Positions 1 to 7,546 of a DNA stretch of 15,792 nucleotides are shown in pieces (the first letter of the stretch is position 1; each line of letters starts with the position of its first letter). The stretch comes from Saccharimonas sp963542675. GTDB taxonomy: Bacteria > Patescibacteriota > Saccharimonadia > Saccharimonadales > Saccharimonadaceae. Location of the stretch: contig CAUTXC010000022.1 of NCBI GenBank assembly GCA_963542675.1, forward strand, positions 1-15,792. Reading direction: 5' to 3'. Position numbers and translations under genes: made by a program. The notes beneath the pieces were generated by a model. The model was not told the DNA's origin. It saw only the letters and a list, made by a program, of their open reading frames with translations, and did not search any database.

Positions 1-186
1 CCACCCCAACAGTGAGAGGTTAAGGTAGGTGACCAGCTCGTTCGCACACGCCAAGTCAACAGCGATGGCGATACCAACGTCTCTATCCCCTCCTCTGCTG
101 GCAAAAACTTCACTGTGACTGCCACACTGACAGACAGCGTGTACTATAGCGACAAAAACACTGCTCACGGTCAGCGAACGAGCTAG
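1..186 (+). pseudogene. C-terminal remnant of a beta-rich, surface-type protein
   Basis: The frame ending in TAG at 184-186 reads like real protein from codon 6 onward, with alternating polar and hydrophobic residues (...NVSIPSSAGKNFTVTATLTD...), as in an Ig-like or other beta-sandwich domain of a surface protein. The same frame has a TGA at 13-15, and no ATG, GTG or TTG lies between that stop and the first part of the coding-like stretch. The other two plus-strand frames are also closed within the first 27 bases. The segment is therefore either a decayed gene end, a frameshifted gene or the product of a sequencing error near the contig edge. I do not recognise the family, and function cannot be given. 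A terminator-like hairpin follows at 217-242, which supports a once-real plus-strand gene. Confidence 0.35.
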
Positions 187-216
187 TGCATCTTTAACAG
201 AGAATAGTTATAATAC

Positions 217-242
217 CCTGCATCTACAGCTGCAGGATTTTT
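217..242 (+). terminator. Terminator-like hairpin after the remnant ORF
   Basis: A 6-bp perfect stem (CCTGCA/TGCAGG) with an 8-nt loop is followed by A and five T residues. It lies about 30 nt after the TAG of the plus-strand remnant ORF, the right place for an intrinsic terminator. The stem is short, so efficiency may be modest. Confidence 0.5.
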
Positions 243-383
243 CATAATGGAGGATTTGTTGCTATGCTCAGAATTGCACTGCCTTTGTTCGAGTAGCATG
301 TAGTCACTTATGACATAAGACTTATTTTGTAATGAGAATACAGCGGCTTGAGGTCTAAGATGAGAGTATGACGTGTCTAATAT

Positions 384-445
384 TGTGGTCCAGATAATAC
401 CTCTAGCCTATTTGAGATACAGCCAAATTAGGATTCACAACCACA
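384..445. repeat. Nested inverted repeat just 3' of the IMPase-family gene
   Basis: The 187-459 gap has no credible gene. Besides the hairpin at 217-242 it holds this nested structure. The outer arms are TGTGGT (384-389) and ACCACA (440-445). The inner arms are CCTATTTG (407-414) and CAAATTAGG (424-432), pairing over 8 bp with one bulged T. Read on the minus strand it lies directly after the stop codon of the gene at 460-1275 and could stabilise or end that transcript. No T tract follows on either strand, so it is not a classical intrinsic terminator. Confidence 0.3.
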
Positions 446-459
446 TAAGAAAGTGAGGG

Positions 460-1275
460 CTATACGGCAACCAATAAAGGCTCCACCACCCTCACCAACT
501 GCCGATGCAGCTCCGGCGCTCCCGCCAGCCAGGTGAAGTTCTCGTGAGAGCGATTCAGGGCGTCGTGGTAATCCATGGGGTTACCAGCAATATCGGTATA
601 GACGCCGCCTGCTTCCTCAATAATGATCTGCTGCGCGACGTTGTCCCAGATCTTGCTCGTTTGGTTGGCGCAGGCACCATAGGCACCCTTCGCAACCATT
701 GCTTGGTCGACGACACTATTAGACGAGCGAAGATTACGGATCGAGAGGATGATGGTACCAAGTAGCTCAGCTTCGCGCTTTGTCCGGGCTGGATCCTCAG
801 GGTGACCATCAATACCATACGCGACGAGACTATTAGTAAGGTCGGCTTCTCGTGAGACATGGATTTTCTGATCGTTACACCAGGTACCCGCACCCTTGGT
901 CGCAACGTAGAGCTCACCAAAGGCAGGCAGGGCTATTCCACCAGCCACTGGTGTGTCGTGATCGAGCAGCCCAAGCATAATGCCATACTGTGGCAGCCCC
1001 GCCGCGAAGTTACTCGTCCCATCGATCGGGTCAACCACCCAGGTGTAGCGCGACCTGTTATCGACACAGCCCAGCTCTTCGTCGATAATATTATGATCAG
1101 GGTATGCTGTGCGGATTGCGTCCGTCAGGAAATGACCGATCTCCAGGTCGGTCTCTGTCAGGACTTGATTGCGATCTCCCGCCTTGACCGAATGAGAGAG
1201 GTTGCCAAAGTTCGCGACTGCGATCTTCGTAGCGGCGGTGAGAGTGGTGGTGAGAAAGTCTCGATAGGTATGCAT
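460..1275 (-). CDS. Inositol monophosphatase family phosphatase
   Basis: This 271-residue protein belongs to the Mg2+-dependent, Li+-sensitive phosphatase family (IMPase/SuhB/CysQ/FBPase-like). Visible metal-site motifs are DEELG (E66, E67), the hallmark WVVDPIDGTSNF (D82, D85) and KIWDNVA (W210-D211). Length is normal for the family. The start at 1275 is chosen because AAAGGGGA lies at good Shine-Dalgarno distance; an in-frame ATG at 1293 lies only about 9 nt after the predicted transcription start. The gene has its own promoter (1309-1337) behind the clpC-radA-PIN block, so it is probably a separate unit. The true substrate (inositol phosphate, PAP, fructose bisphosphate or another sugar phosphate) cannot be told from sequence. 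In other bacteria SuhB also acts in rRNA antitermination with NusA; whether this protein does so is unknown. It is predicted to be cytoplasmic. Confidence 0.9.
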   Translation of the reverse strand: MHTYRDFLTTTLTAATKIAVANFGNLSHSVKAGDRNQVLTETDLEIGHFLTDAIRTAYPDHNIIDEELGCVDNRSRYTWVVDPIDGTSNFAAGLPQYGIMLGLLDHDTPVAGGIALPAFGELYVATKGAGTWCNDQKIHVSREADLTNSLVAYGIDGHPEDPARTKREAELLGTIILSIRNLRSSNSVVDQAMVAKGAYGACANQTSKIWDNVAQQIIIEEAGGVYTDIAGNPMDYHDALNRSHENFTWLAGAPELHRQLVRVVEPLLVAV

Positions 1276-1308
1276 AATTGCTTCCCCTTTCATGGTATTA
1301 CTACCATC

Positions 1309-1337
1309 AGTATAGCACCCTGAGAATCACGTATCAA
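1309..1337 (-). promoter_or_regulatory. Sigma70-type promoter of the IMPase-family gene
   Basis: On the minus strand TTGATA (1337-1332) and TATACT (1314-1309) are separated by exactly 17 nt. The predicted start near 1302 gives a leader of about 27 nt containing the AAAGGGGA Shine-Dalgarno site before the ATG at 1275. Confidence 0.75.
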
Positions 1338-1382
1338 AAATGAAACAATATCTCTTTACAGTCCGCTAGCTTCGCAACGACG

Positions 1383-2567
1383 CTAATCCGTCTGCTTTTT
1401 TACCAAATCAAGCAACGCTGCTTCGTGGTCAACACGGCGACGTGATGATGAGCGAGCGGTTCGTTTCTTGGAGGGAGCTTGCGTGGCTGCCTGTGAGGTG
1501 CGGCTCGTTGTTGATTGCTTGGTATGCCTGGATTGAGAGGATGAAGCAGCCTGCGGAGACTTCGGAGTTGTAGCGGCTCGCGCGCGAGAGGTACGCTTGG
1601 CTAGCTGCTTTGGTTGTGGTTGCTCTGATGGCTTTGTTTTCTCATGAGCCACACGCGCCGTTCGCTGGGGCTGGCTTGAGGCTGGCTGCTCTTTTTTCTT
1701 ATCTGCCTTCTCTACCGATGTTTGAACAGTGCGAGCTCGTGGCGACTGGCGAGAGCGCGACGTCTTTGCTGATTTAGGCTGAGTAGATGGTTGAGTAGCC
1801 GACTCTTCTTGCGCTACTGCTTTTCCTGATAATGCTTCAGTTGAGCGCGTTTTGGCTGGCTGAACTACTGGCTTTTTGACGAGCTTGGCAAAGATCATCT
1901 TACCTGCAGCAGTCTGAAGGTTGCGAATAATCTCCACTTCACAGGTGCGGCCCAGCTGGCTGCTGGCTTGCTCCACGACCACCATCGTGCCATCTGACAA
2001 GTGCCCAACCGCCTGATGAGCATCCTGCCCCTTCTGAAGGAGCGCCAGCGTCAGATGCTCACCAGGTAAATGTGCCATCCGGATACTTTGCGCCAACTCA
2101 TTCATGTTGAGCACGCCAATCCCTTCCACAGCGGCGACTTTATTGAGGTTATAATCGATCGTAAGCAGCCATGCGCCATGCTGCTTAGCTAGGCTCAGCA
2201 ATCGCTCATCAACTCCCTCGCGCGCTTTGCTGCCATCCTGCAAGAGTTCTACCTCAACTTCGTCCATTGCCTGCAGCTCCGTCACAACGTCAAGGCCATA
2301 ACGAGCGCGAGCTCGCTTGTCGCTGTCTGCGTGATCTGCCAGAAATTGCAGCTCACCCACCACACTACGGGGGATCACCAGCGTGTCACCAATAAATCCT
2401 GTTTTGGCAACGGCCGTAATGCGACCGTCCATTAGCACCGACGTATCGACTAACAGCGCTCGCCCTTTCGTTTTGAGTGTGTTACGCGGCAATCGAGCCA
2501 GAAGATAACTAACTTCGCCAAGGATAATAAGTGTGATGATAAGCAACACAAGAGTAGATAATTGCAT
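1383..2567 (-). CDS. Membrane-anchored PIN-TRAM domain protein (YacL-like) with long basic tail
   Basis: This is a 394-residue protein. Residues 3-25 form one hydrophobic helix. Residues 38-160 are a PIN domain (VDTSVLMDGR with D41 and D47, E72, D120, and TIDYN with D138), the acidic set expected of a PIN nuclease. Residues 170-230 fit a TRAM RNA-binding domain. Residues about 233-394 are a low-complexity tail rich in Lys, Arg, Ser, Thr, Gln and Ala, far longer than in typical YacL proteins. Bacillus YacL has several N-terminal helices; only one is present here. The gene starts 14 nt after the radA stop with AAAGGA as ribosome site, so it is cotranscribed with radA, as in the Firmicutes radA-disA-yacL order. 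A role as a nuclease acting on RNA or structured DNA at the membrane is inferred; the substrate is unknown. Confidence 0.85.
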   Translation of the reverse strand: MQLSTLVLLIITLIILGEVSYLLARLPRNTLKTKGRALLVDTSVLMDGRITAVAKTGFIGDTLVIPRSVVGELQFLADHADSDKRARARYGLDVVTELQAMDEVEVELLQDGSKAREGVDERLLSLAKQHGAWLLTIDYNLNKVAAVEGIGVLNMNELAQSIRMAHLPGEHLTLALLQKGQDAHQAVGHLSDGTMVVVEQASSQLGRTCEVEIIRNLQTAAGKMIFAKLVKKPVVQPAKTRSTEALSGKAVAQEESATQPSTQPKSAKTSRSRQSPRARTVQTSVEKADKKKEQPASSQPQRTARVAHEKTKPSEQPQPKQLAKRTSRARAATTPKSPQAASSSQSRHTKQSTTSRTSQAATQAPSKKRTARSSSRRRVDHEAALLDLVKKQTD

Positions 2568-2581
2568 GTTGTTCCTTTTTG

Positions 2582-3940
2582 TTATGTTTTTAGATAGGTA
2601 ATGAGCGCGTTGCGGATATCGCGCACATCATGAACAAAGGGCGTCTTAAGACCAGAATGCGGAGCGATTGCTTTGGTGAAACCGAGTTTTTGCGCCTCAG
2701 CAATGCGCCGCTCGGCCGCTTGGGCACTGCGCACTTCACCGCCAAGACCCACTTCGCCAAATACTACTACACCATCATCAAGGCGTCGGCCAGCAGCAGC
2801 ACTAGCAATTGCCATGACGACGGCTAAGTCGGCCGCCCGATCAGCCAGTTTGAGTCCACCGACAACGTTGATGTAGATATCTTTATCGGATAATTGCAAT
2901 TTGGTGCGCCGCTCGAGGACAGCGATCAAAAGGTTGAGTCGGTTGAGGTCAAATCCGCTGGCTGTCCTCTTAGGATACCCGAAATGGGTTGGATTGACAA
3001 GTGCTTGGATCTCGACAAGGATGGGGCGGTTACCCTCGAGGGTAGCCAGCACTACTGAGCCATCAGCATTTTGGCGTTCGGCAAGCAGCGCAGCTGAGGG
3101 GTTCTCTACCACTGTCAGGCCACGCTCACCCATAGCAAAAATTGCCGCTTCATTCGTGCTACCATAGCGGTTCTTGATGGCCCGCACCACTTTAAAGCCG
3201 CCGTAGCGATCGCCCTCAAACTGCAGCACCACATCCACGAGATGCTCAAGTACCTTGGGCCCCGCGATCGACCCTTCCTTCGTCACATGGCCCACCAGCA
3301 CTACCGCCGTCCCTGATTGCTTGGCCGCTTGAATGATAACGTTGCTGGCGTTAGTAATCTGGCTTACGGTGCCTGGTGCACTAGTGATCTCAGCCAGACT
3401 CAGCGTCTGAATCGAATCGACAATTACCAGCTGGTATTGGCCGGTACGGATGGTAGCTGCAATATCATTAGCACTCGTGCTCGCTGCAAACGACAATGCC
3501 TCGTGCTGGTCGGCACCCAGTCGCGTCGCCCGCAGCGTCACCTGCCCAGCCGACTCCTCACCACTGATATAGAGCACCGCATGCTGCCGAGCAACCGCAT
3601 GCGCCACCTGGAGTAAGAGAGTGCTCTTGCCCATGCCTGGCTGCCCCGCTAGAAGAAGCACGCCACCAGGCAAAATACCACCACCTAGCACTACATCAAG
3701 ATCGGCAATGCCCGTTGCAAGTCGTGCCGCTGGTTCATCCTGGCTTGCAGCGGCGGTAATTGGCCGCGGCTGTAGCAACGTACCCTGGCCAGCGCTGCGT
3801 GCCACGGCTGATTTACCTACTGGAGCTGGCGCTTGCTCAACGAGGCTATTCCACTGGCCGCATTGTTCACATTTACCGGTCCATTTTGGTGATCGCGCAC
3901 CACACTGCTGACAAACAAACATCGTGCGAGCTCGTGCCAT
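2582..3940 (-). CDS. radA: DNA repair protein RadA (Sms)
   Basis: This 452-residue protein is full length for RadA, a DnaB-like, RecA-related ATPase that drives branch migration and processes recombination intermediates. In order it shows a four-Cys zinc finger (C10, C13, C24, C27), Walker A GQPGMGKS (99-106), Walker B ending LVIVD (171-175), the RadA-specific KNRYGS motif (256-261) and a C-terminal Lon-protease-like domain (about 355-450), as in the family. The ATG shares one base with the stop of the upstream gene (TAATG), and AAGGAG lies 8 nt before it, so translation is probably coupled. It sits in the clpC block, so expression likely follows the CIRCE-controlled promoter at 7446-7474. 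Location is cytoplasmic. Confidence 0.97.
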   Translation of the reverse strand: MARARTMFVCQQCGARSPKWTGKCEQCGQWNSLVEQAPAPVGKSAVARSAGQGTLLQPRPITAAASQDEPAARLATGIADLDVVLGGGILPGGVLLLAGQPGMGKSTLLLQVAHAVARQHAVLYISGEESAGQVTLRATRLGADQHEALSFAASTSANDIAATIRTGQYQLVIVDSIQTLSLAEITSAPGTVSQITNASNVIIQAAKQSGTAVVLVGHVTKEGSIAGPKVLEHLVDVVLQFEGDRYGGFKVVRAIKNRYGSTNEAAIFAMGERGLTVVENPSAALLAERQNADGSVVLATLEGNRPILVEIQALVNPTHFGYPKRTASGFDLNRLNLLIAVLERRTKLQLSDKDIYINVVGGLKLADRAADLAVVMAIASAAAGRRLDDGVVVFGEVGLGGEVRSAQAAERRIAEAQKLGFTKAIAPHSGLKTPFVHDVRDIRNALITYLKT

Positions 3941-4938
3941 TACACTTGCTCCTTAGGTTGCTCAATGCCATTAATGCTTTGGTTCAGCTCATTAGCGCGT
4001 ACCGACAAGGCATTGAGCCGAGTGATCTTCGCATTATATATCTCAACGCGCTGATTAATCGCGAGCCGTTGTGCCTCAAGCGCTCGCTGACGCGCTAAGA
4101 GCTTCTTACGTGCTGCCTGGAATGATGCATCATCGCGGAAGCCACCATTTTGGGCTCTCGCATTAAACACCTTAATATCAGCCGACAGCTGCTCAGCCAT
4201 CTCTTTGTACTGTGCTTGATCAGTGGGGAGCTGGGTAGCTTCTTGGTTGATTGCCTTGCTGAGCGCTTTGGCTTCTTGATCGACTTTGTCAAAGACAGCT
4301 TGGTAGGCATCACTGCGTGCGACGATCGCCGCACGGTTACGAAAATACCGACTATAGTGCTGCTCTAGCTCGCTGTTGATTGTACCAATCTGCGTGCCAA
4401 TAATAGAATGAAGCTCATTATTACGCTCGCCTGGCTCGGCCTGATCATAATACTTCACCATTGAGGCAATGACCGGATTGGTCTTGATCTTGGCGTACTC
4501 TGCTTCAATAAGCTGGTCGATCCGGTGCCGCTCGCTTGGGCTAAGCCGCTCATATGCGGCATGTAATAACTCGTGCGCTGTCGTGACGGGTTCGGCGTTA
4601 GTCAGTTCTTGGTTCTGTACATTGTAGACATAAATCCGGCGCAGGTGGTAACAACCAAGGATAGCTGCTGTGCGCTCTGTCGATTTGCAGCTTTTGTTAA
4701 ACTCAGTCTTGTCCTGCAATTGTGGCTGACTCGCATAGAGCAGCTGCCGACCTTTATCGGTCAGCTCAAGCTGATCAATCACCGCTTGCATCGCACTATC
4801 GGGCTGGTACCGGCTCGCCACTGCAGCATCGTAGAGCTCCGGGCCATAGGTTAGCCCAGCCCAGGCCATGCCACCGATCATCACTAGGCCGACCAGTGTT
4901 GAGAGGAGGCGCTTAGGCCTTTTCGCTACGTGCGTCAA
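3940..4938 (-). CDS. Unrecognised membrane-anchored protein with HELLH (zincin-type) motif
   Basis: I do not recognise this 332-residue protein as a named family. Residues 1-10 are basic and 11-31 hydrophobic (LLSTLVGLVMIGGMAWAGL), fitting a signal anchor with the rest outside the cytoplasm. Residues 121-130 read AHELLHAAYE, an HExxH zinc-metallopeptidase signature (H122, E123, H126). A downstream NELHS (E175, H177) could supply a third ligand. C84 and C96 may form a disulfide. Residues about 205-325 are highly charged, Ala/Gln-rich and predicted coiled coil. The start is TTG at 4938, overlapping the clpC end by 26 nt; it is chosen because GGGGAG lies 7 nt upstream and no ATG or GTG precedes the hydrophobic segment. 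Position inside the clpC-radA operon suggests a stress or envelope-quality role. Protease activity is inferred only from the motif. Confidence 0.75.
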   Translation of the reverse strand: MTHVAKRPKRLLSTLVGLVMIGGMAWAGLTYGPELYDAAVASRYQPDSAMQAVIDQLELTDKGRQLLYASQPQLQDKTEFNKSCKSTERTAAILGCYHLRRIYVYNVQNQELTNAEPVTTAHELLHAAYERLSPSERHRIDQLIEAEYAKIKTNPVIASMVKYYDQAEPGERNNELHSIIGTQIGTINSELEQHYSRYFRNRAAIVARSDAYQAVFDKVDQEAKALSKAINQEATQLPTDQAQYKEMAEQLSADIKVFNARAQNGGFRDDASFQAARKKLLARQRALEAQRLAINQRVEIYNAKITRLNALSVRANELNQSINGIEQPKEQV

Positions 4939-7405
4939 TCGTCAGCTCCCCTTTTCGTACTCCAACTGTCAAGACCGACCCTTTGGTGTAGTGACGGGCC
5001 AAAATTCCCTCTGCAAGGCGATGTTCCAGCTCGTCCTCAATCGTACGCCGCAGCGGCCGCGCCCCAAAGGTGCGGCTGTAGCCCTGAGCGATCAACCGTC
5101 GCTTTGCCGCTGGCAACACCTTAACGGCAAGGCTCTGACGAGCCAAACGCCGATTAAGCTCGGCAATCTGCAAGTCGAATATCTTCCCAACCTCTGGCTT
5201 AGTAAGTGGGCGAAAGGTAATGATTGCATCAAACCGATTGATTAGCTCCGGCCGCATGAATCGTTCCAGTGCCTCACGAGTATATGACTCATTGCGTCGC
5301 TGCTGCTGCGCTGTATCGTCCTCGTCGGCCAGTTTGGCCTGAAAGCCAAGGCTGCGATTGTGCTGCATCTTATCTGCACCGAGATTGCTCGTAAGGATGA
5401 TGATCGTGTTGCGGAAGCTCACAACACGGCCAGTCGAGTCGGTCAATGTACCATCTTCAAGGAGCTGCAGCAACATCTGGAAGATATCGGGGTGAGCCTT
5501 TTCGATTTCATCAAACAACACCACACTATAGGGTTGACGCCGCACCTTATCTGTCAATTTGCCGCCATCGTCGTAGCCTACATAGCCAGCAGGCGCACCG
5601 ACAAGTCGGCTCGCGGTATGCTTCTCGCCAAACTCACTCATATCGATCTTAATCAGCGCATCGTCTGAACCGAATACCTCACGAGCGAGCACGCGCGCCA
5701 GCTCGGTCTTGCCGACACCAGTTGGCCCCATAAAGACAAAGCTACCGATCGGCCGCTGGCTGCTCGCCACCCCACTACGACTCCGCCGAATAGCCCGAGC
5801 AACTTTACCGACCGCTTCTTCCTGGCCAATCAGATATTTGCCAAGGTGTTTCTCAAGATTACGCAGGAGCTTCGCCTCACTTGTGCGGACTTTCTCAACC
5901 GGGATGTGTGTCATCACAGCAATGGCATGAGCAATATTATCCTCGGTGAGTACCAGTGGAGTTTTGCGGCTTTGCTCGCGACGTGCTTGCTCAAGCTGGT
6001 CGGTCAATTGGCTAATACGCTGCTTATAGAGAGCGGCGCGCTCATAGTCTTCTGCCGCTACGGCATCTTCCATTTTCTCATTCAGTGCTTTGAGCTCACG
6101 GACATACTCGCGCTGCTTGCTTGGCTTATGTCCCTTCTTCACGCGCACCAGAGCTGCTGCTTCATCAATCACATCAATCGCCTTGTCGGGCATAAAACGA
6201 TCGGCCACATAGCGGTCACTCATATACACCGCTGACTCGATCACATCATCACTAATCTTCACCCCGTGATGTTTCTCATAGTAGCTGCGTAGCCCCTTAA
6301 GGATTGCCACCGTATCCTTCACACTTGGCTCCTTAACGAGTACTGTCTGAAAGCGACGCTCGAGCGCGCTGTCTTTCTCGATATGCTTGCGATATTCCTC
6401 CAACGTCGTCGCACCGATGAGGTGTAACTCACCTCGGGCTAGCGCCGGCTTGAGGATATTAGCTGCATCCATTGCCCCGCCCTCTGCTGAGCCAGCTCCT
6501 ACAAGCATGTGCAATTCATCGATAAAGGCAATGATGTTGCCCTGCTTAGTAATCTCGCGAATCAGTGCCGTTAGCCGCTCCTCGAACTGCCCACGGTACT
6601 TAGTGCCAGCGACAATCGCCGTCATATCGAGCATAACCACTCGCTTGTCGAGCAAATTATCTGGCACATCCTCGCGGACAATCCGCTGCGCGAGGCCTTC
6701 GACGATGGCTGTCTTACCTACCCCTGGCTCACCTAGCAAAACAGGGTTATTCTTAGTGCGACGGCTGAGAATTGTTACAAGGCGTTCGGTCTCGCGTGCT
6801 CGCCCTACCACAGTATCAAGCTCACCATCGGCTGCCTTGGCGGTTAGGTCAATGCTATATTTACTCAGCGCATTACCACCCCGCGGCGCTGGCTGGTACT
6901 TCGTATCAGTGCGAGTACTTGTGCCACCGCGACTCTCTTCTTCACGCATATCATCAAAGTGGGCTTCGAGGTTGCGGACGATCGCCTCGGTATCTGCCCC
7001 CATTTCGCGTAGCAATACAGTTGCGCGGGCGTTATTTTGCTTGAGCAAGCTATAAAGAATATGCTCTGTACCGAGCTCATCATGCTCATATTCCTTCGCG
7101 ATTTCCCATCCCATCCGAAGTGTCAATAGAGCCGTCTCAGACAGGCCAGTTGCCCCACCAGTCCGTACCGTAATATTCTTGAGCGGCTGCAGGTGAAGTG
7201 AATCCTCCGCCCGGCGCAGCGTAATACCAGCATCGGCGAGCACCTTGGTACCGAGGCTGGCACTTTGGCTCAGAATACCAAGCAATAAGTGTTCGGTACC
7301 AATATAAGGATTACCATACCCTCGGGCAATTGCATCAGCATACTGGACGCTCAGGCGAGCATCATCACTCAAATGACTAATAAAATCTGCAAAATCATCT
7401 TCCAT
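4913..7405 (-). CDS. clpC: ATP-dependent Clp protease ATP-binding subunit ClpC
   Basis: This 830-residue Hsp100 unfoldase feeds proteins to ClpP. Residues 1-150 are the double Clp-N domain. AAA1 has Walker A GEPGVGKT (224-231), pore loop KYRG (269-272) and Walker B IAFIDE. A UVR-type middle domain lies at about 434-468, which is diagnostic of ClpC rather than ClpB or ClpA. AAA2 has GPTGVGKT (560-567), pore loop GYVG and VVLFDE. A ClpP-docking LGF tripeptide is at 686-688, so ClpP partnership is expected although clpP is not in the window. The start at 7405 (MEDDFADF) is chosen because GGAGG lies 5 nt upstream; an open frame runs back to 7513 but that part crosses the promoter and CIRCE site and is not protein-like. 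It is the first gene of the stress block; ctsR, mcsA and mcsB, usual partners in Firmicutes, are absent. Confidence 0.97.
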   Translation of the reverse strand: MEDDFADFISHLSDDARLSVQYADAIARGYGNPYIGTEHLLLGILSQSASLGTKVLADAGITLRRAEDSLHLQPLKNITVRTGGATGLSETALLTLRMGWEIAKEYEHDELGTEHILYSLLKQNNARATVLLREMGADTEAIVRNLEAHFDDMREEESRGGTSTRTDTKYQPAPRGGNALSKYSIDLTAKAADGELDTVVGRARETERLVTILSRRTKNNPVLLGEPGVGKTAIVEGLAQRIVREDVPDNLLDKRVVMLDMTAIVAGTKYRGQFEERLTALIREITKQGNIIAFIDELHMLVGAGSAEGGAMDAANILKPALARGELHLIGATTLEEYRKHIEKDSALERRFQTVLVKEPSVKDTVAILKGLRSYYEKHHGVKISDDVIESAVYMSDRYVADRFMPDKAIDVIDEAAALVRVKKGHKPSKQREYVRELKALNEKMEDAVAAEDYERAALYKQRISQLTDQLEQARREQSRKTPLVLTEDNIAHAIAVMTHIPVEKVRTSEAKLLRNLEKHLGKYLIGQEEAVGKVARAIRRSRSGVASSQRPIGSFVFMGPTGVGKTELARVLAREVFGSDDALIKIDMSEFGEKHTASRLVGAPAGYVGYDDGGKLTDKVRRQPYSVVLFDEIEKAHPDIFQMLLQLLEDGTLTDSTGRVVSFRNTIIILTSNLGADKMQHNRSLGFQAKLADEDDTAQQQRRNESYTREALERFMRPELINRFDAIITFRPLTKPEVGKIFDLQIAELNRRLARQSLAVKVLPAAKRRLIAQGYSRTFGARPLRRTIEDELEHRLAEGILARHYTKGSVLTVGVRKGELTIDARSEKA

Positions 7406-7445
7406 GCCGTCCTCCAAAATCTGTGGCCAAAAAGCCACCCTACTC

Positions 7446-7474
7446 AGTATACGCTGCTTATTAGCACTCGTCAA
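7446..7474 (-). promoter_or_regulatory. Sigma70-type promoter of the clpC block
   Basis: On the minus strand TTGACG (7474-7469) and TATACT (7451-7446) are separated by exactly 17 nt, close to consensus. The predicted start is near 7439, giving a leader of about 34 nt with GGAGG before the ATG at 7405. The -35 box and spacer are covered by the CIRCE element, so a bound repressor would block RNA polymerase. Confidence 0.85.
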
Positions 7475-7487
7475 GGTGGAGTGCCAA
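7461..7487 (-). promoter_or_regulatory. CIRCE element (HrcA operator) over the clpC promoter
   Basis: The plus strand reads TTAGCACTC (7461-7469), nine bases, then GAGTGCCAA (7479-7487). The CIRCE consensus is TTAGCACTC-N9-GAGTGCTAA, so 17 of 18 arm positions match and the spacer is exactly nine. It overlaps the -35 box and most of the spacer of the clpC promoter. HrcA normally controls groE and dnaK operons; here it appears to control clpC and, by cotranscription, the HELLH protein, radA and the PIN-TRAM gene. hrcA itself is not in the window. Confidence 0.9.
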
Positions 7488-7495
7488 TAATACGC

Positions 7496-7523
7496 AAAAC
7501 CCTGCTCTATCATGAGCAGGGTT
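7496..7523 (-). terminator. Intrinsic terminator of nusA
   Basis: A perfect 10-bp stem (AACCCTGCTC at 7498-7507, GAGCAGGGTT at 7514-7523) with a 6-nt loop lies 23 nt after the nusA stop on the minus strand. The transcript ends in a run of four U, two of them within the stem base. It separates nusA transcription from the CIRCE-controlled clpC promoter that begins just beyond it. Confidence 0.75.
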
Positions 7524-7546
7524 AGTATGCTTAGCGTATTACAGCC

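Noticed and set aside
1..186. TGA recoded as glycine (code 25)
   Set aside because: About 5,000 codons of intact genes contain no in-frame TGA and use GGN for glycine, so a single TGA in a broken fragment is not evidence of recoding.
247..303. Tiny plus-strand ORF of 18 codons in the 187-459 gap
   Set aside because: It has no ribosome site at proper distance, no promoter link and no recognisable feature.
859..1323. Plus-strand 154-residue ORF opposite the IMPase-family gene
   Set aside because: It is the antisense shadow of a clear catalytic gene and shows no domain or ribosome site.
1338..1382. Intrinsic terminator after the PIN-TRAM gene
   Set aside because: No stable stem followed by a T tract could be found; the operon may read through or end by another route.
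7406..7513. 36-residue N-terminal extension of ClpC from an upstream ATG
   Set aside because: It crosses the promoter, the CIRCE element and part of the nusA terminator; the ATG at 7405 has GGAGG at 5 nt and starts the conserved Clp-N domain.
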